Assembly: GCF_014284155.1 (NCBI RefSeq)
Contig: NZ_JACOFZ010000002.1
Location: forward strand, 344,711 to 408,710
Source: Affinundibacterium nitidum
Lineage (GTDB): Bacteria; Pseudomonadota; Gammaproteobacteria; Burkholderiales; Burkholderiaceae_D
Length of the DNA stretch: 64,000 nucleotides
Reading direction: 5' to 3'
Part shown: positions 49,288-58,102 of the stretch, piece by piece
Layout of the letters: the number at the start of each line of letters is the position of its first letter
How positions within the stretch are numbered: position 1 is the first letter of the stretch
The notes under the pieces: model-generated
The model's input: the letters and a program-made list of their open reading frames with translations, nothing else
Database searches by the model: none
Told to the model about the DNA's origin: nothing
Translations under genes and position numbers: made by a program

Positions 49288-50538
49288 ATGAACACAATCA
49301 AAACCACAGTAATTCAACCTGCCATGAAAATCCATGAAGCAGCATATTTATTCCCAGAAATGACCACGGATGCTTTTTTGAAATTAAAAGAAGATATCCG
49401 CATCAATGGTCAGCAAGTGCCAATTATCGTACAAAACGGCTACTTGTTAGATGGTCGCGCTCGCTATCGTGCATGCCGAGAGTTAGGGATCACGCCAATT
49501 TTATGTGAGCTACCTGAAACAAATGAACCAATTGAGCGGCTTCTTAACAGTCTTAACTTTCACCGTCGCCATCTTGAAGAAGGACAACGAGCAATGATTG
49601 CAGCTCGTATGGCAAATTCATACATCGGTGGCAATCAATACACACCAGGTACAGTATCTCAAAAACAGGCTGCATTGGATTTGAAGGTATCCGTTGATTC
49701 ATTGCAACGGGCTAAATCGGTATTGAATCTTGGCTCAGCCGAATTAATTAAAGCTGTTGATGATGGTCAATTGAATGTCAGTAATGCTGCCGTCATTGCG
49801 ACATTGCCTGAACACGCTCAAAACAAAGTGCTTGAACTTTCAGAGAAGGAAATTTTGGAAAAAGCAAAAGCACTTCGCAAAGCAAAAACTGAAGCTCGTC
49901 GTTCTCAGATTTTGGAAGAAATCGAAGCAAAGCGGGCTAACAATAAACCACTTGATCCACGTGCAGGACCATATAACGTGATTTTGGCTGATCCACCATG
50001 GGATTACATGGGTGAGGTCGCAGTTGGATATCCAACGATGACTTTGGAAGATATTTGTGCGATGCCTGTCAATGACATTGCAGCCGAAGATGCCGTTTTG
50101 TTTTTGTGGTGCTCTGCATCCCTAATTCGTGAAGCATTGGCAGTGATTGATGCATGGGGATTTACCTATAAGACCCAATCCATTTGGGACAAAATGTCCG
50201 CTGGGCAAGGCTGTTATGTGCGAGTGCAGCATGAAATTTTATTAATTGCGACTCGCGGTAAATTGCCAGAAGTACCTCCAACCGCACGACCAGGATCAGT
50301 ATTTACATTCCGTCGTCGTGAGCACAGTCGTAAACCTGATTATTGCTACGAGATGATTGAGAGTATGTACCCTGAATTATCAAACAAAATTGAATTATTT
50401 TGTCGCGGAATTCCACGAAAAAACTGGAATGGCTTCGGCAATGAATGCATCACTGACGATCAAGTTTTAAGCCCAATAATGCAAATGATTAATGCTGAAA
50501 ATGACGATGTCTATTTTTCAGAAGAACAAGCAGCATAA
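49288..50538 (+). CDS. ParB-like / MT-A70 adenine methyltransferase fusion
   Basis: The 416-residue protein has an N-terminal ParB/Srx-like domain (PVPIIVQNGYLLDGRARYRACRE-like motif near residue 35-65), a helix-turn-helix middle (QKQAALDLKVSVDSLQRAKSV) and a C-terminal MT-A70 N6-adenine methyltransferase with DPPW at residues 235-238. The fusion suggests a DNA-binding module that guides adenine methylation. GGAGA lies 6 nt before the ATG; a longer upstream frame was rejected. Similar fusions occur on phages and integrative elements. Confidence 0.85.
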   Translation: MNTIKTTVIQPAMKIHEAAYLFPEMTTDAFLKLKEDIRINGQQVPIIVQNGYLLDGRARYRACRELGITPILCELPETNEPIERLLNSLNFHRRHLEEGQRAMIAARMANSYIGGNQYTPGTVSQKQAALDLKVSVDSLQRAKSVLNLGSAELIKAVDDGQLNVSNAAVIATLPEHAQNKVLELSEKEILEKAKALRKAKTEARRSQILEEIEAKRANNKPLDPRAGPYNVILADPPWDYMGEVAVGYPTMTLEDICAMPVNDIAAEDAVLFLWCSASLIREALAVIDAWGFTYKTQSIWDKMSAGQGCYVRVQHEILLIATRGKLPEVPPTARPGSVFTFRRREHSRKPDYCYEMIESMYPELSNKIELFCRGIPRKNWNGFGNECITDDQVLSPIMQMINAENDDVYFSEEQAA

Positions 50539-50569
50539 ACAATTATTCAAAATAACTTAGGAGAAAAAA

Positions 50570-50860
50570 ATGAATACAGCAGAATTTATTGAAGCACAAA
50601 TTATTCCAAGTATTACCACGAAATTTTTAGCCAAAATTGCAGACGATGCATTTTCAAATGCTTATGATTCGTTTGATGATACGATGAACTTTTCAGATTT
50701 AATGGAATTGTTTACCAACAATATTAACCAATTTATTTCAGAGCAAGTACTAATCTCAGCATTTGGTTTCAGTGAGGAAGAAATGGAAGAATTTTTCGGC
50801 TCCTCCGGTGGAGTACCTTATGCCATCGACGACTTAATTGATGAAATCAATTGCGAGTGA
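50570..50860 (+). CDS. Small, very acidic protein of unknown function
   Basis: The 96-residue protein has 20 Asp/Glu, two Lys and no Arg. A strong TTAGGAGAA site is followed by the ATG. It is 31 nt after the methyltransferase gene, and a terminator closes the pair at 50909-50939. The extreme negative charge resembles DNA-mimic proteins such as anti-restriction proteins, but sequence alone does not prove this. Confidence 0.65.
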   Translation: MNTAEFIEAQIIPSITTKFLAKIADDAFSNAYDSFDDTMNFSDLMELFTNNINQFISEQVLISAFGFSEEEMEEFFGSSGGVPYAIDDLIDEINCE

Positions 50861-50908
50861 TTTTTCAAAAAGAGTGGCATCTGATTAAATGAAATGTGAG
50901 TCAAAAAT

Positions 50909-50939
50909 AAAATGGTCAATCGCTGGGTTGGCCATTTTT
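50909..50939 (+). terminator. Terminator of the methyltransferase-acidic protein unit
   Basis: An 11-bp stem (50909-50919 with 50928-50938) with one G-T pair and an 8-nt loop precedes further T. Short frames that run across it (50889-51172) are therefore unlikely genes. The 50940-51134 stretch shows nothing else recognisable. Confidence 0.8.
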
Positions 50940-51134
50940 CATTTCACTTCTCATTTTTATTATCTTTCTATTCCGTTTTATTCCGGTACCGCATTACATT
51001 GTTTGGTAGCCCACGGGCTATTCTCTATATTTGCTGGTTGCGGATGTTTCCTATGGTTCGATGCGCTCTGGCGGGTCAAGCTATCTGTGCTAATTACCTG
51101 ATGGTAGGGCGTAACGGTCAACGAAAATTTTTAA

Positions 51135-52094
51135 TTAACACAGTTGTGGAAAATATTTGCGGACAGTCTTGATATTCATTCCTGTATGCTCTACCAACCT
51201 TGAAATACTGATCTTAGAGTGCCCCATCATCTGCAAGTCATTTTTTGCTTTTTGTAAGGTTTCTAGCGATTTTTTTACACGAATAGCATTTGTGTATTCA
51301 GCTCCCAAACTCATGCGCTGTGTGGCTGTTTCATCGGTAAATTTGAGCACTTTGGGCGTATGGTTGCCTAACTGATGACGGTATCGCCAAACCCCACGGG
51401 AAACCGATTTTGCGGTGCTTTTAATTTCAGACATGGGCAACGGCTTATCAAATAAACTGTTGATTTCCATTGCTTCAGCAAATACCTCCATATCCCAGCG
51501 ATCACCATCTGCAAATTTATGTACTGCAATATATGCCCATAAACGCAAGGTATGGAATAACTCATCATTACGACCTTTGATCATTAAATTATCAGGTAGT
51601 TTGCGAACTGTTCCCCTTTTAGGAAGGTCAATATATTCTAAAAAATCGGATAGGTCATAGCTAGTCGGAAATGTTTGCACACGCCAGCGATCGCTTAATG
51701 GATTCTTGGTAATCGTATGATTGTAGGCGGTATCGGCTCGAAGGCAATTTTCCATTTCTTTTTGAATAGCTTCAAAATAATCCTGAGGACCGGTACGGCT
51801 ATTGTTATGGTATGCCACGGGCGTTTTTAAGTGGTACAGATAATGGCAATGAGCATTCGTCGGATTAATTGTAATAATGGTTGGTGTCGGCAAATTCAAG
51901 TCGTCAAAGCGATATGCTGAACCAGGAATATCCAAGTCGAAGCTAAGGTACCGCTTATACATTTGATTCAGTCCGCAATAGGAAAACTGATCAACTTTTT
52001 CGCGCTTGCGAAATTTGATACCTTCCGAAAAATCATTGGTAGTCATGACTGCTTCATTGAGGTGAGAATAAAAATCTTCTAGTTGTTGGCTCAT
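51135..52094 (-). CDS. RepA-like replication initiation protein
   Basis: The 319-residue protein matches the plasmid replicase pattern: DLDIPGSAYRFDDLNLPTPTIITINP, AHCHYLYHLKTPVAYHNNS, then NPLSDRWRV. A PriCT-like region (about residues 185-240) and a C-terminal helix-turn-helix (ISISRLVEHTGMNIKTVRKYF) follow. Initiators of this class start replication on small plasmids and integrative elements after excision. No strong SD precedes the ATG. Its promoter (52160-52188) carries a palindrome. Confidence 0.8.
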   Translation of the reverse strand: MSQQLEDFYSHLNEAVMTTNDFSEGIKFRKREKVDQFSYCGLNQMYKRYLSFDLDIPGSAYRFDDLNLPTPTIITINPTNAHCHYLYHLKTPVAYHNNSRTGPQDYFEAIQKEMENCLRADTAYNHTITKNPLSDRWRVQTFPTSYDLSDFLEYIDLPKRGTVRKLPDNLMIKGRNDELFHTLRLWAYIAVHKFADGDRWDMEVFAEAMEINSLFDKPLPMSEIKSTAKSVSRGVWRYRHQLGNHTPKVLKFTDETATQRMSLGAEYTNAIRVKKSLETLQKAKNDLQMMGHSKISISRLVEHTGMNIKTVRKYFPQLC

Positions 52095-52159
52095 CCGTTC
52101 TTTTTGTTGTTGTTACTACCAACAAACAAAATTCGGAGGGACAAGTCAAGTCTATTCTC

Positions 52160-52188
52160 TACATAATCAGAAATATATTTCTGATCAA
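52160..52188 (-). promoter_or_regulatory. Promoter and operator of the rep gene
   Basis: On the minus strand TTGATC (52188-52183), a 17-nt spacer and TATGTA (52165-52160) form a promoter. A perfect 20-bp palindrome (52166-52185, centre AATATATT) fills the spacer and overlaps the -35 box. This arrangement predicts repression of rep by a dimeric binder, possibly Rep itself. Confidence 0.65.
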
Positions 52189-52254
52189 TTTAATGCTATT
52201 TTTAAGCCTATTTTTTGTACGATTTTCGACTCATTTTTTATGAGGAAAATGTAT

Positions 52255-52284
52255 TGCCTACCGCTGGTGCGGTAGGCATTTTTT
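52255..52284 (+). terminator. Plus-strand terminator antisense to the rep leader (element hairpin 2)
   Basis: A perfect 10-bp stem (52255-52264 with 52269-52278), loop TGGT and six T. No plus-strand gene ends here. A short transcript starting in 52095-52250 would end here and be antisense to sequence upstream of rep. It shares its core with hairpins 1 and 3. 52285-52447 holds only a doubtful minus-strand frame. Confidence 0.7.
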
Positions 52285-52447
52285 ATACGCTTGATGCGTT
52301 TGTGCATGTCCACGTTGTGCCATTAAAATCAAATTCGTATAAATCGCCCCCCCTTTCACAATCCCGCGCATATTTCCAAATTTGATTTGGATTAGTCCGA
52401 CCAAAGCCAGACGGTCAGTATCAGTGCTGTCAGTAACATCACTCACT

Positions 52448-54886
52448 TCAAAAATGGCGCCAAGAAAATATTTCATTAATTGGCTTCGGTTTTCCGATGT
52501 AATAACCCTGCGCAAAGTCTACGCCTATATCCTCCAATAGCTTTAAAATATTCTCATTTTCGACAAACTCAGCTATGGTAAATTTCCCGGTCAAATGCGC
52601 AATTTCATTGATACTACGCACCATCGCACAATCAACTGCGTCGTTTGCCATATCCTTCACAAACTGTCCGTCAATCTTTAAATAGTCAACCCTTAAGTGT
52701 TTAAGATAAGCCATAGAAGACATGCCGCTGCCAAAATCATCGAGAGAAATTCGTGCACTACGCTCATGTAACATTGCAATAAATTCAGTTGCAATGCCCA
52801 TGTTCCCAATAGCAGCGGTTTCGGTAATTTCAAAGGAAATTTTATGTGCGGGAATCTGATCGCGATCAAGTGCCTCAACCAAAAATTGATGGAAATTTCG
52901 GTCACCAACGGATTTACCAGATAGGTTGATAGCAATCGTATGTATATTATCGAGCGCATCTGCGTGCATTTTCAGCCACTCAAAAACACTATTCACCACC
53001 CACCGATCAACTTGCGGTGCCAATCCAAATCGCTCAGCGGACGGTATAAATACACCAGGCGGTATCAATGTGCCATCCGTTTCCCGCATGCGCAGCAAAA
53101 CTTCAAAATGCAGCCCATTTTCAACAAACTCACCAAGTGGCATGATGGGTTGTGCAAAAAGTTCAAAGCGATTTTCGTCAATTGCCTGGGGTAAACGCGT
53201 TGCCCATTGCATCTGATCACGTTGTTCCATCACTGTTTTATCTAAGTCCACATAAATGTGCACACGACCTCGGCCCTCATCTTTTGCTGCGAAGCATGCG
53301 CCGTCGGCGGCCTGCTGTGCGTCCTGAGCACTTTCCCATCGCCCGTCTAAGGGTACGACACCAATGCTGGCGCCAACACGAAAAAAATTGCTGCCGTGTT
53401 GAAACCGAATTTGCGCCACCTTGTCACAAACTTGTTGAGAGATTCGATGAGCCGCTTTCAAATCACAGCCTTCAAGCAAAATAGCGAATTCGTCTCCGCC
53501 TAATCTTGCCACAACATCTTTGGACCGTACTGTTTTAACGAGCAAGGCGGACACCTCTTTGAGCAAAGCATCTCCGGCAGAATGGCCGCAACTGTCGTTG
53601 ACAATTTTAAATTGATCCAGATCGATACAACATAGTGCATGTGAAACACCTGTCGAAATCGAAGATTCAAACATCTCAAGCAACACACGATCAAATTCAG
53701 CACGATTCGCAAGCCCAGTTAAATGATCGTGACTCGCTCGACGTTCAACTTCTTGCCGAAGGATTCGTTGACCAGTAACATCTCGAAAAACCATAACGAC
53801 ACCGGTAATTACATCACCGGTCGAAAAAATCGGCGCAGCAGAATCTTCCACCGCGTATTCATTACCGTCTTTACTGATCAACACGGTATCACGCGCCAAA
53901 CCAACGATTGCACGCTCCTCTAAACAATGCGCGATTGGATTCTTAGCGGTCAGTCGTGTATGTTGATTGACGATGTTAAAAACCGTAGTGACAGGCAGGC
54001 CGATCGCGTCAACCAACTTCCAACCTGTCAACTGTTCTGCAATGGGGTTGAGGTATTCAACTTCTTCGCGTTCATTCGTAGTAATGACCGCATCACCAAT
54101 AGAGTTGAGCGTCACACGGGTTCGCTCAAATTCATTTGACAACGTGAGTTCCAAGGCTTTTCGTTCTGTAATATCTTTAATATAGCCATGCCAAAGTGTA
54201 CTTCCATCAGAACGCGATTCCGGTGTCGCATTCCCTTCCAGCCAGCGAAGTCCCTTTTTTGGCAATATCACACGATATTCTTGATGCCAAACAGTGAGGT
54301 TTTTCGCAGACTCAGTAATTCCTAGATTAATTGATTCCAGATCGTCTGGGTGTAAGCGCTTGAACGCCAGGTTCGCGTCTTTTTGTAGTTGCAACGGGCT
54401 TAATTCGTACACGTCGCGCACGCCTTCGCTCGCGTAGGGGAAGCGTGAACTGCCATCAGCACATAGCAGAAATTGATAAATCGCACCCGGCACTTGTTCG
54501 GTTGCTTTTTTCACTCTAAACAATTCGTCTTCAAGGCTTTGACGTTCATTCATGCGAATGACGACACATTCAATAACAGCACCTCCCTCAATTTCTCGTC
54601 GCACAGCATTAAAAATGACAGGTAACGTTTTCCCATTCGCGCCAGTGAGAACAATAGCAATCTCTTCAACGTGACCATGGACATGCAACAAGGTCATCAC
54701 TTGCATGTGAAACACTAAACGATAGGCTGATGTCAGCAACGCATCTAATCTTTTCCCGTTTAACTCTTCCACGGAAAAATCAAGCATGGTCGCCAAAGTC
54801 TGATTCGCGACGACGAGCTCCAAGTTGCTATTAACGATAAATAAACCGCACGGTGCGTTCTGAAAATTAAATCTTGAAATATCCAT
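52448..54886 (-). CDS. PAS-PAS-PAS-GGDEF-EAL c-di-GMP signalling protein
   Basis: The 812-residue cytoplasmic protein has no membrane segment. PAS1 (residues about 1-125: FNFQNAPCGLFIVNSNLELVVAN..., LLTSAYRLVFHMQVMTLL, LPVIFNAVRR) resembles PAS domains paired with RsbQ. PAS2 (about 130-240) and PAS3 (about 250-375) follow. GGDEF (near 462) has an intact GGDEF motif. The EAL domain has EVL (near 593), EITET, DDFGSG (near 716), LKIDG and EFVEN, so both cyclase and phosphodiesterase sites look intact. The start lies 20 nt after the RsbQ-like stop. Confidence 0.9.
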   Translation of the reverse strand: MDISRFNFQNAPCGLFIVNSNLELVVANQTLATMLDFSVEELNGKRLDALLTSAYRLVFHMQVMTLLHVHGHVEEIAIVLTGANGKTLPVIFNAVRREIEGGAVIECVVIRMNERQSLEDELFRVKKATEQVPGAIYQFLLCADGSSRFPYASEGVRDVYELSPLQLQKDANLAFKRLHPDDLESINLGITESAKNLTVWHQEYRVILPKKGLRWLEGNATPESRSDGSTLWHGYIKDITERKALELTLSNEFERTRVTLNSIGDAVITTNEREEVEYLNPIAEQLTGWKLVDAIGLPVTTVFNIVNQHTRLTAKNPIAHCLEERAIVGLARDTVLISKDGNEYAVEDSAAPIFSTGDVITGVVMVFRDVTGQRILRQEVERRASHDHLTGLANRAEFDRVLLEMFESSISTGVSHALCCIDLDQFKIVNDSCGHSAGDALLKEVSALLVKTVRSKDVVARLGGDEFAILLEGCDLKAAHRISQQVCDKVAQIRFQHGSNFFRVGASIGVVPLDGRWESAQDAQQAADGACFAAKDEGRGRVHIYVDLDKTVMEQRDQMQWATRLPQAIDENRFELFAQPIMPLGEFVENGLHFEVLLRMRETDGTLIPPGVFIPSAERFGLAPQVDRWVVNSVFEWLKMHADALDNIHTIAINLSGKSVGDRNFHQFLVEALDRDQIPAHKISFEITETAAIGNMGIATEFIAMLHERSARISLDDFGSGMSSMAYLKHLRVDYLKIDGQFVKDMANDAVDCAMVRSINEIAHLTGKFTIAEFVENENILKLLEDIGVDFAQGYYIGKPKPINEIFSWRHF

Positions 54887-54906
54887 TTAATTTATTCGCA
54901 AGATTA

Positions 54907-55704
54907 CTAGCTAGAAAGGTAATTCTTCATCAGCGCGATTGTTTCCTCTGGGTGGCTCATGTGTGGACAGTGCCCTGTGGCCTTCATCTGTTGCAAAACA
55001 CTATTTTGCAAGTGTTGATGTAAATACTCCCCAACGACAAGTGGGGCAACTGAATCTTCTTGGCATTGAAGGAGCAAACATGGTTTATCAAAATCGACGA
55101 GGTCAAGTCGATTGTCCGCCAAAAAAGTGGCTTCTGCAAAACGCTTTGCGATCGGTGGGTCCATTGCACAAAAACTCGCTTCTAGCTCTTGCGCCAAGGC
55201 AGGCTGATCAGGGTTTTTTGCGACGACACCAGCGAGATAACTCGCCCAACCTGGTTGGTTGCGCGAAATCATGTCGAGTAAGCCTTCTATATCCGCACGC
55301 TCAAAGCCACCGACGTAATCGGGGGCGTCGTTCAAGTATCGCGCAGATGGACAAATCATGACTAACTTCGAGATCCGATCTGGGATATCGCGTGCTGCAA
55401 GCAAGCAAATCATGCTACTGACTGAATGCCCAACCAAGATCGCGTCATGAAGATCAAGTGCTTCGCACAGGTCAACGACATCTTTGGCATATCCCGCTAA
55501 ACTTGAATAAAGCTCTGGATCATAAGCATCAAGATCAGACATGCCAGCGCCGACATAGTCAAACAGGACGACATTAAAGTCTTTCTCAAAGGCCGGACTA
55601 ACTTTACGCCACATCTCCTGATCGCAACCATAGCCGTGCGCAAAAACAATGGCTTGTGATCCAGAACCACTGATTTTGACGTTACATTTTTTAATTATAT
55701 CCAT
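54907..55704 (-). CDS. RsbQ-like alpha/beta hydrolase
   Basis: The 265-residue protein aligns along its length with Bacillus RsbQ: FAHGYGCDQ, LFDYVGAGMSD, GHSVSSMI, SHPEETI and SFCAMDPPIA. The triad Ser94-Asp217-His245 sits two positions before the known RsbQ triad 96-219-247. RsbQ-like hydrolases, related to plant D14/KAI2, make or bind a small hydrophobic signal sensed by a partner PAS domain. AGGAAA precedes the ATG at 55704; a longer upstream frame lacks an SD. It forms a two-gene operon with the PAS-GGDEF-EAL gene. Confidence 0.92.
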   Translation of the reverse strand: MDIIKKCNVKISGSGSQAIVFAHGYGCDQEMWRKVSPAFEKDFNVVLFDYVGAGMSDLDAYDPELYSSLAGYAKDVVDLCEALDLHDAILVGHSVSSMICLLAARDIPDRISKLVMICPSARYLNDAPDYVGGFERADIEGLLDMISRNQPGWASYLAGVVAKNPDQPALAQELEASFCAMDPPIAKRFAEATFLADNRLDLVDFDKPCLLLQCQEDSVAPLVVGEYLHQHLQNSVLQQMKATGHCPHMSHPEETIALMKNYLSS

Positions 55705-55790
55705 CGCGTTTCCTATGTATTTAATAAACTTTGTCAGACGCTTGAGTTGAATTTGATGCTCGGCCATTTATCGTACATGAATTCAACAAA

Positions 55791-55815
55791 ATTTCGGTCT
55801 TTTTATGACCGAAAT
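55791..55815. promoter_or_regulatory. Inverted repeat upstream of the RsbQ-like gene
   Basis: A perfect 9-bp inverted repeat, ATTTCGGTC-N7-GACCGAAAT, lies 87-111 nt upstream of the ATG. It may be an operator, or a weak terminator on the minus strand (a short T-run follows there). No sure -35/-10 pair was found nearby. Confidence 0.5.
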
Positions 55816-56114
55816 CCGTAGTTGGCAGTATTATTCTAACAACATCAGTAGCGTTTGCCTCCCCCAACCTGTTGATTTGCATTTAAAACTGCCCTCCTCG
55901 TAGACACTTGTACCACTTAATATGTAAGAACTCATTAAATTGAATCCGCCAATACTTAACTGAACAAAATATTGTTGTTAATATTTTAATTATTGCACTT
56001 GCACTTGCACTTTTTCTGCCACTCCACCATTACCAATCCCATCTGACTTTTCAATGACATAGCTTTTAACGATATTGCATTTCCGCTAAACCATGACACT
56101 CACAAAAGTGCAGA
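55816..56114. other. Intergenic region after the relaxase gene
   Basis: This 299-nt stretch holds an AT-rich hairpin AAAATATT-GTTGTT-AATATTTT (55966-55987), usable as a minus-strand terminator after the relaxase gene, and three tandem GCACTT units near 55995-56012. No gene or RNA was recognised. Confidence 0.5.
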
Positions 56115-57494
56115 TCAAATTTTTGGTTTGTGACAAAAATCTCGTGGCTGTGCATCTTGAGCATCCTTCGCTTTTTCCATCTGCATCCTATAATTCAAAA
56201 CCTCCATTTGGTGCTGCAACTTAACGATCTGCGCATGAAGTATTTCGTAGTAGGCGGCATTGGTTGTGGTTTGGGCTCTTATCATCAATTTGGACACCAA
56301 ATTGGCGAGATTACCGATTTCCATTTCTATGCCGAAAACCATGGCGTTGCTAACCGGATTGACCGTTGGAATATGAGAGTCTTCATTGACGGATGGCGTT
56401 GACGTTTCCACATTGAATTTAGATAGCTGGTGCGTGGAAACTTCCGTGCCTGTTTCGGCTGAAGTAGCAGCTACAACGCTTAAAATCTTGGTATCCGCTG
56501 GGCAAATCTGTACCTGCTGTATCTCTGGCTGTATTCGCTTGAGTGGTGGTTTCACATTACCGCCACTTGCTTTGTGCGCCTTTCCACGATTGCTCAAGGT
56601 ACGTTTGAAAGTTGTTTTCTTCTTGTATCGCTTGGCAAAATATGCCGCCCTCTCAAAAGTCAACTTTTCTAAGGTGGTCTTGGCCTGCGTGTATTCTTCG
56701 GTGGTCAGCTTTTGCGGTTGTTTAGATTTTTGGTGCTGTTTGACCAATTCCTGGTAATCAGCATCCGCTTGAAACAATGGCCCCTTGAGTCTTTTGGCTT
56801 TGCTGCTGCCAGGCAGTTTAATGGAAATATAATCCTTGCCGATGCGAGTGACTTCGCCATAGTTGCCTTCCAAATGTGTGATGAGTTCATCACGGTTGGC
56901 AATCCTGCCACTTACGATATGGCTGTGCAGCTCACTAGACAAAATGCGTTTAACTCGTCTGGATTTCTTACCAGCATCAGTCTTAGCTTCAAATTCATTA
57001 AGTGCAATTTTAAGTGGATCGGGTGTAACTTGGTCATAGCCCAAAGCCTGATTCATGACCTGCGTGAATGCCTGAAAGTGTGCAATATTGCGTTTTCCTG
57101 GTGGATGAATATTGAGCTGTCTGCCAGACTGAATTTCGGTGCCTGCTACAACGAAATGCAATTCGAGATTGGATTTATCTCGGTGAGCGATCCAAGCATC
57201 TGCATAATTATCGTCCTCCTTCAATCCGGGTAAGAAGCTAGCCTTGAAAGCAGCCATGATGTTTTTTATCTGACCTTCGCTAGGGTGCTCATTGTCACGG
57301 AAGCTGATTGCACCACTAACGTATTTTTGTTTTCTATCCGTGCTATTGCAGACTAGCTGAAAAAGACTTGGGGAACCGTGGAGCCACTCTGGAGCTACCG
57401 CTCTGAGCTTGCCAGTGTGATCATTTTTGCCCATTAGGTAATTGATGGCGGATTTGGCATTGCCCGTGCCGGTATTAAACACACGTACCATCAT
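56115..57494 (-). CDS. Relaxase / mobilization nuclease
   Basis: The 459-residue protein starts MMVRVFNTGTGNAKSAINYLMG, typical of small mobilization relaxases. The His-rich metal-site region is HRDKSNLELHFVVAG. A Lys-rich linker and a C-terminal helical segment (MQMEKAKDAQDAQ) follow. It nicks oriT and stays bound to the 5' end during transfer; the exact MOB family is uncertain. Its start overlaps the mobC stop (ATGA), so the two are translated together. Confidence 0.82.
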   Translation of the reverse strand: MMVRVFNTGTGNAKSAINYLMGKNDHTGKLRAVAPEWLHGSPSLFQLVCNSTDRKQKYVSGAISFRDNEHPSEGQIKNIMAAFKASFLPGLKEDDNYADAWIAHRDKSNLELHFVVAGTEIQSGRQLNIHPPGKRNIAHFQAFTQVMNQALGYDQVTPDPLKIALNEFEAKTDAGKKSRRVKRILSSELHSHIVSGRIANRDELITHLEGNYGEVTRIGKDYISIKLPGSSKAKRLKGPLFQADADYQELVKQHQKSKQPQKLTTEEYTQAKTTLEKLTFERAAYFAKRYKKKTTFKRTLSNRGKAHKASGGNVKPPLKRIQPEIQQVQICPADTKILSVVAATSAETGTEVSTHQLSKFNVETSTPSVNEDSHIPTVNPVSNAMVFGIEMEIGNLANLVSKLMIRAQTTTNAAYYEILHAQIVKLQHQMEVLNYRMQMEKAKDAQDAQPRDFCHKPKI

Positions 57495-57892
57495 GATTGC
57501 ACCTGTGCACGGAGAGTGTTCTGGAATTGCTGATCCATGGCAGCGAGTCTAACCTCCACTTTGCAAAGTTCTTCTAACATGGCCATTGAAACATCATCGT
57601 CACGATTCAAGGCTCTCGCTATCTGATTGACGTTGTTGCCGATACGGGCTATTTCGGCAATGACTGCCTTGCTTGTATCTCGCTGTTGGCGATAATGCTC
57701 TATAGCAGCATTGCCACCATAGATGAGTTTGTTTCTGGCGTATTGGGCTAATGAATTGCCTTCAGCAAGTAGGGCTTGTGATACGAGTCCGTTGTATTCA
57801 CTAGGAGATAAACGGATCTCGAAGCGCATGGTGCGCAAATCTTGGTTTTGTTCTATGCCAGTTTGACCAGCTTTTTTCTTCTTTTGTGTCAT
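57491..57892 (-). CDS. MobC-like mobilization protein
   Basis: The 133-residue protein has a ribbon-helix-helix-like start (MRFEIRLSPSEYNGLVSQAL) and the MobC pattern VIAEIARIGNNVNQIARALN. MobC binds near oriT and helps the relaxase open the strands. AGGAGGT lies 5 nt before the ATG. The candidate oriT is just upstream. Confidence 0.82.
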   Translation of the reverse strand: MTQKKKKAGQTGIEQNQDLRTMRFEIRLSPSEYNGLVSQALLAEGNSLAQYARNKLIYGGNAAIEHYRQQRDTSKAVIAEIARIGNNVNQIARALNRDDDVSMAMLEELCKVEVRLAAMDQQFQNTLRAQVQS

Positions 57893-57989
57893 GATAACCT
57901 CCTGTTATTTTTATTGTGTTTGAGGCTCAACCTCATTCCTTTCTCTTATTTACTGCTATTTGATTTCAGCCGTAGTGTGCAAGGTTCAC

Positions 57990-58060
57990 TCACGGGGGCT
58001 GGGGAAACACCCCAGATAATTCAATAAACCGGCAAGCAAATTTTTTGCGACGGGTTATTG
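57990..58060. other. Candidate origin of transfer (oriT)
   Basis: Upstream of mobC this region has a perfect hairpin (CTGGGG/CCCCAG, 57999-58004 with 58010-58015) and a long imperfect inverted repeat (58023-58040 with 58041-58059: AATAAACCGG... and ...CGGGTTATT). Such repeats next to mobC usually mark oriT. The nick site cannot be named from sequence. Confidence 0.5.
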
Positions 58061-58102
58061 ATTGACCTTGCTGTGTACCTCTTCACACATCATGGGTCTT
58101 GG

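Noticed and set aside
50889-51172. Two small frames after the acidic protein
   Set aside because: They run through a strong terminator at 50909-50939 and have no ribosome-binding site.
52258-52476. Possible 72-residue protein overlapping the end of the PAS-GGDEF-EAL gene
   Set aside because: Start signal is weak and its C-terminus is encoded by the hairpin at 52255-52284; no family features.
55990-56015. GCACTT tandem repeat as iterons of a replication origin
   Set aside because: Only three short units, far from rep and without further copies; too little to call an origin.
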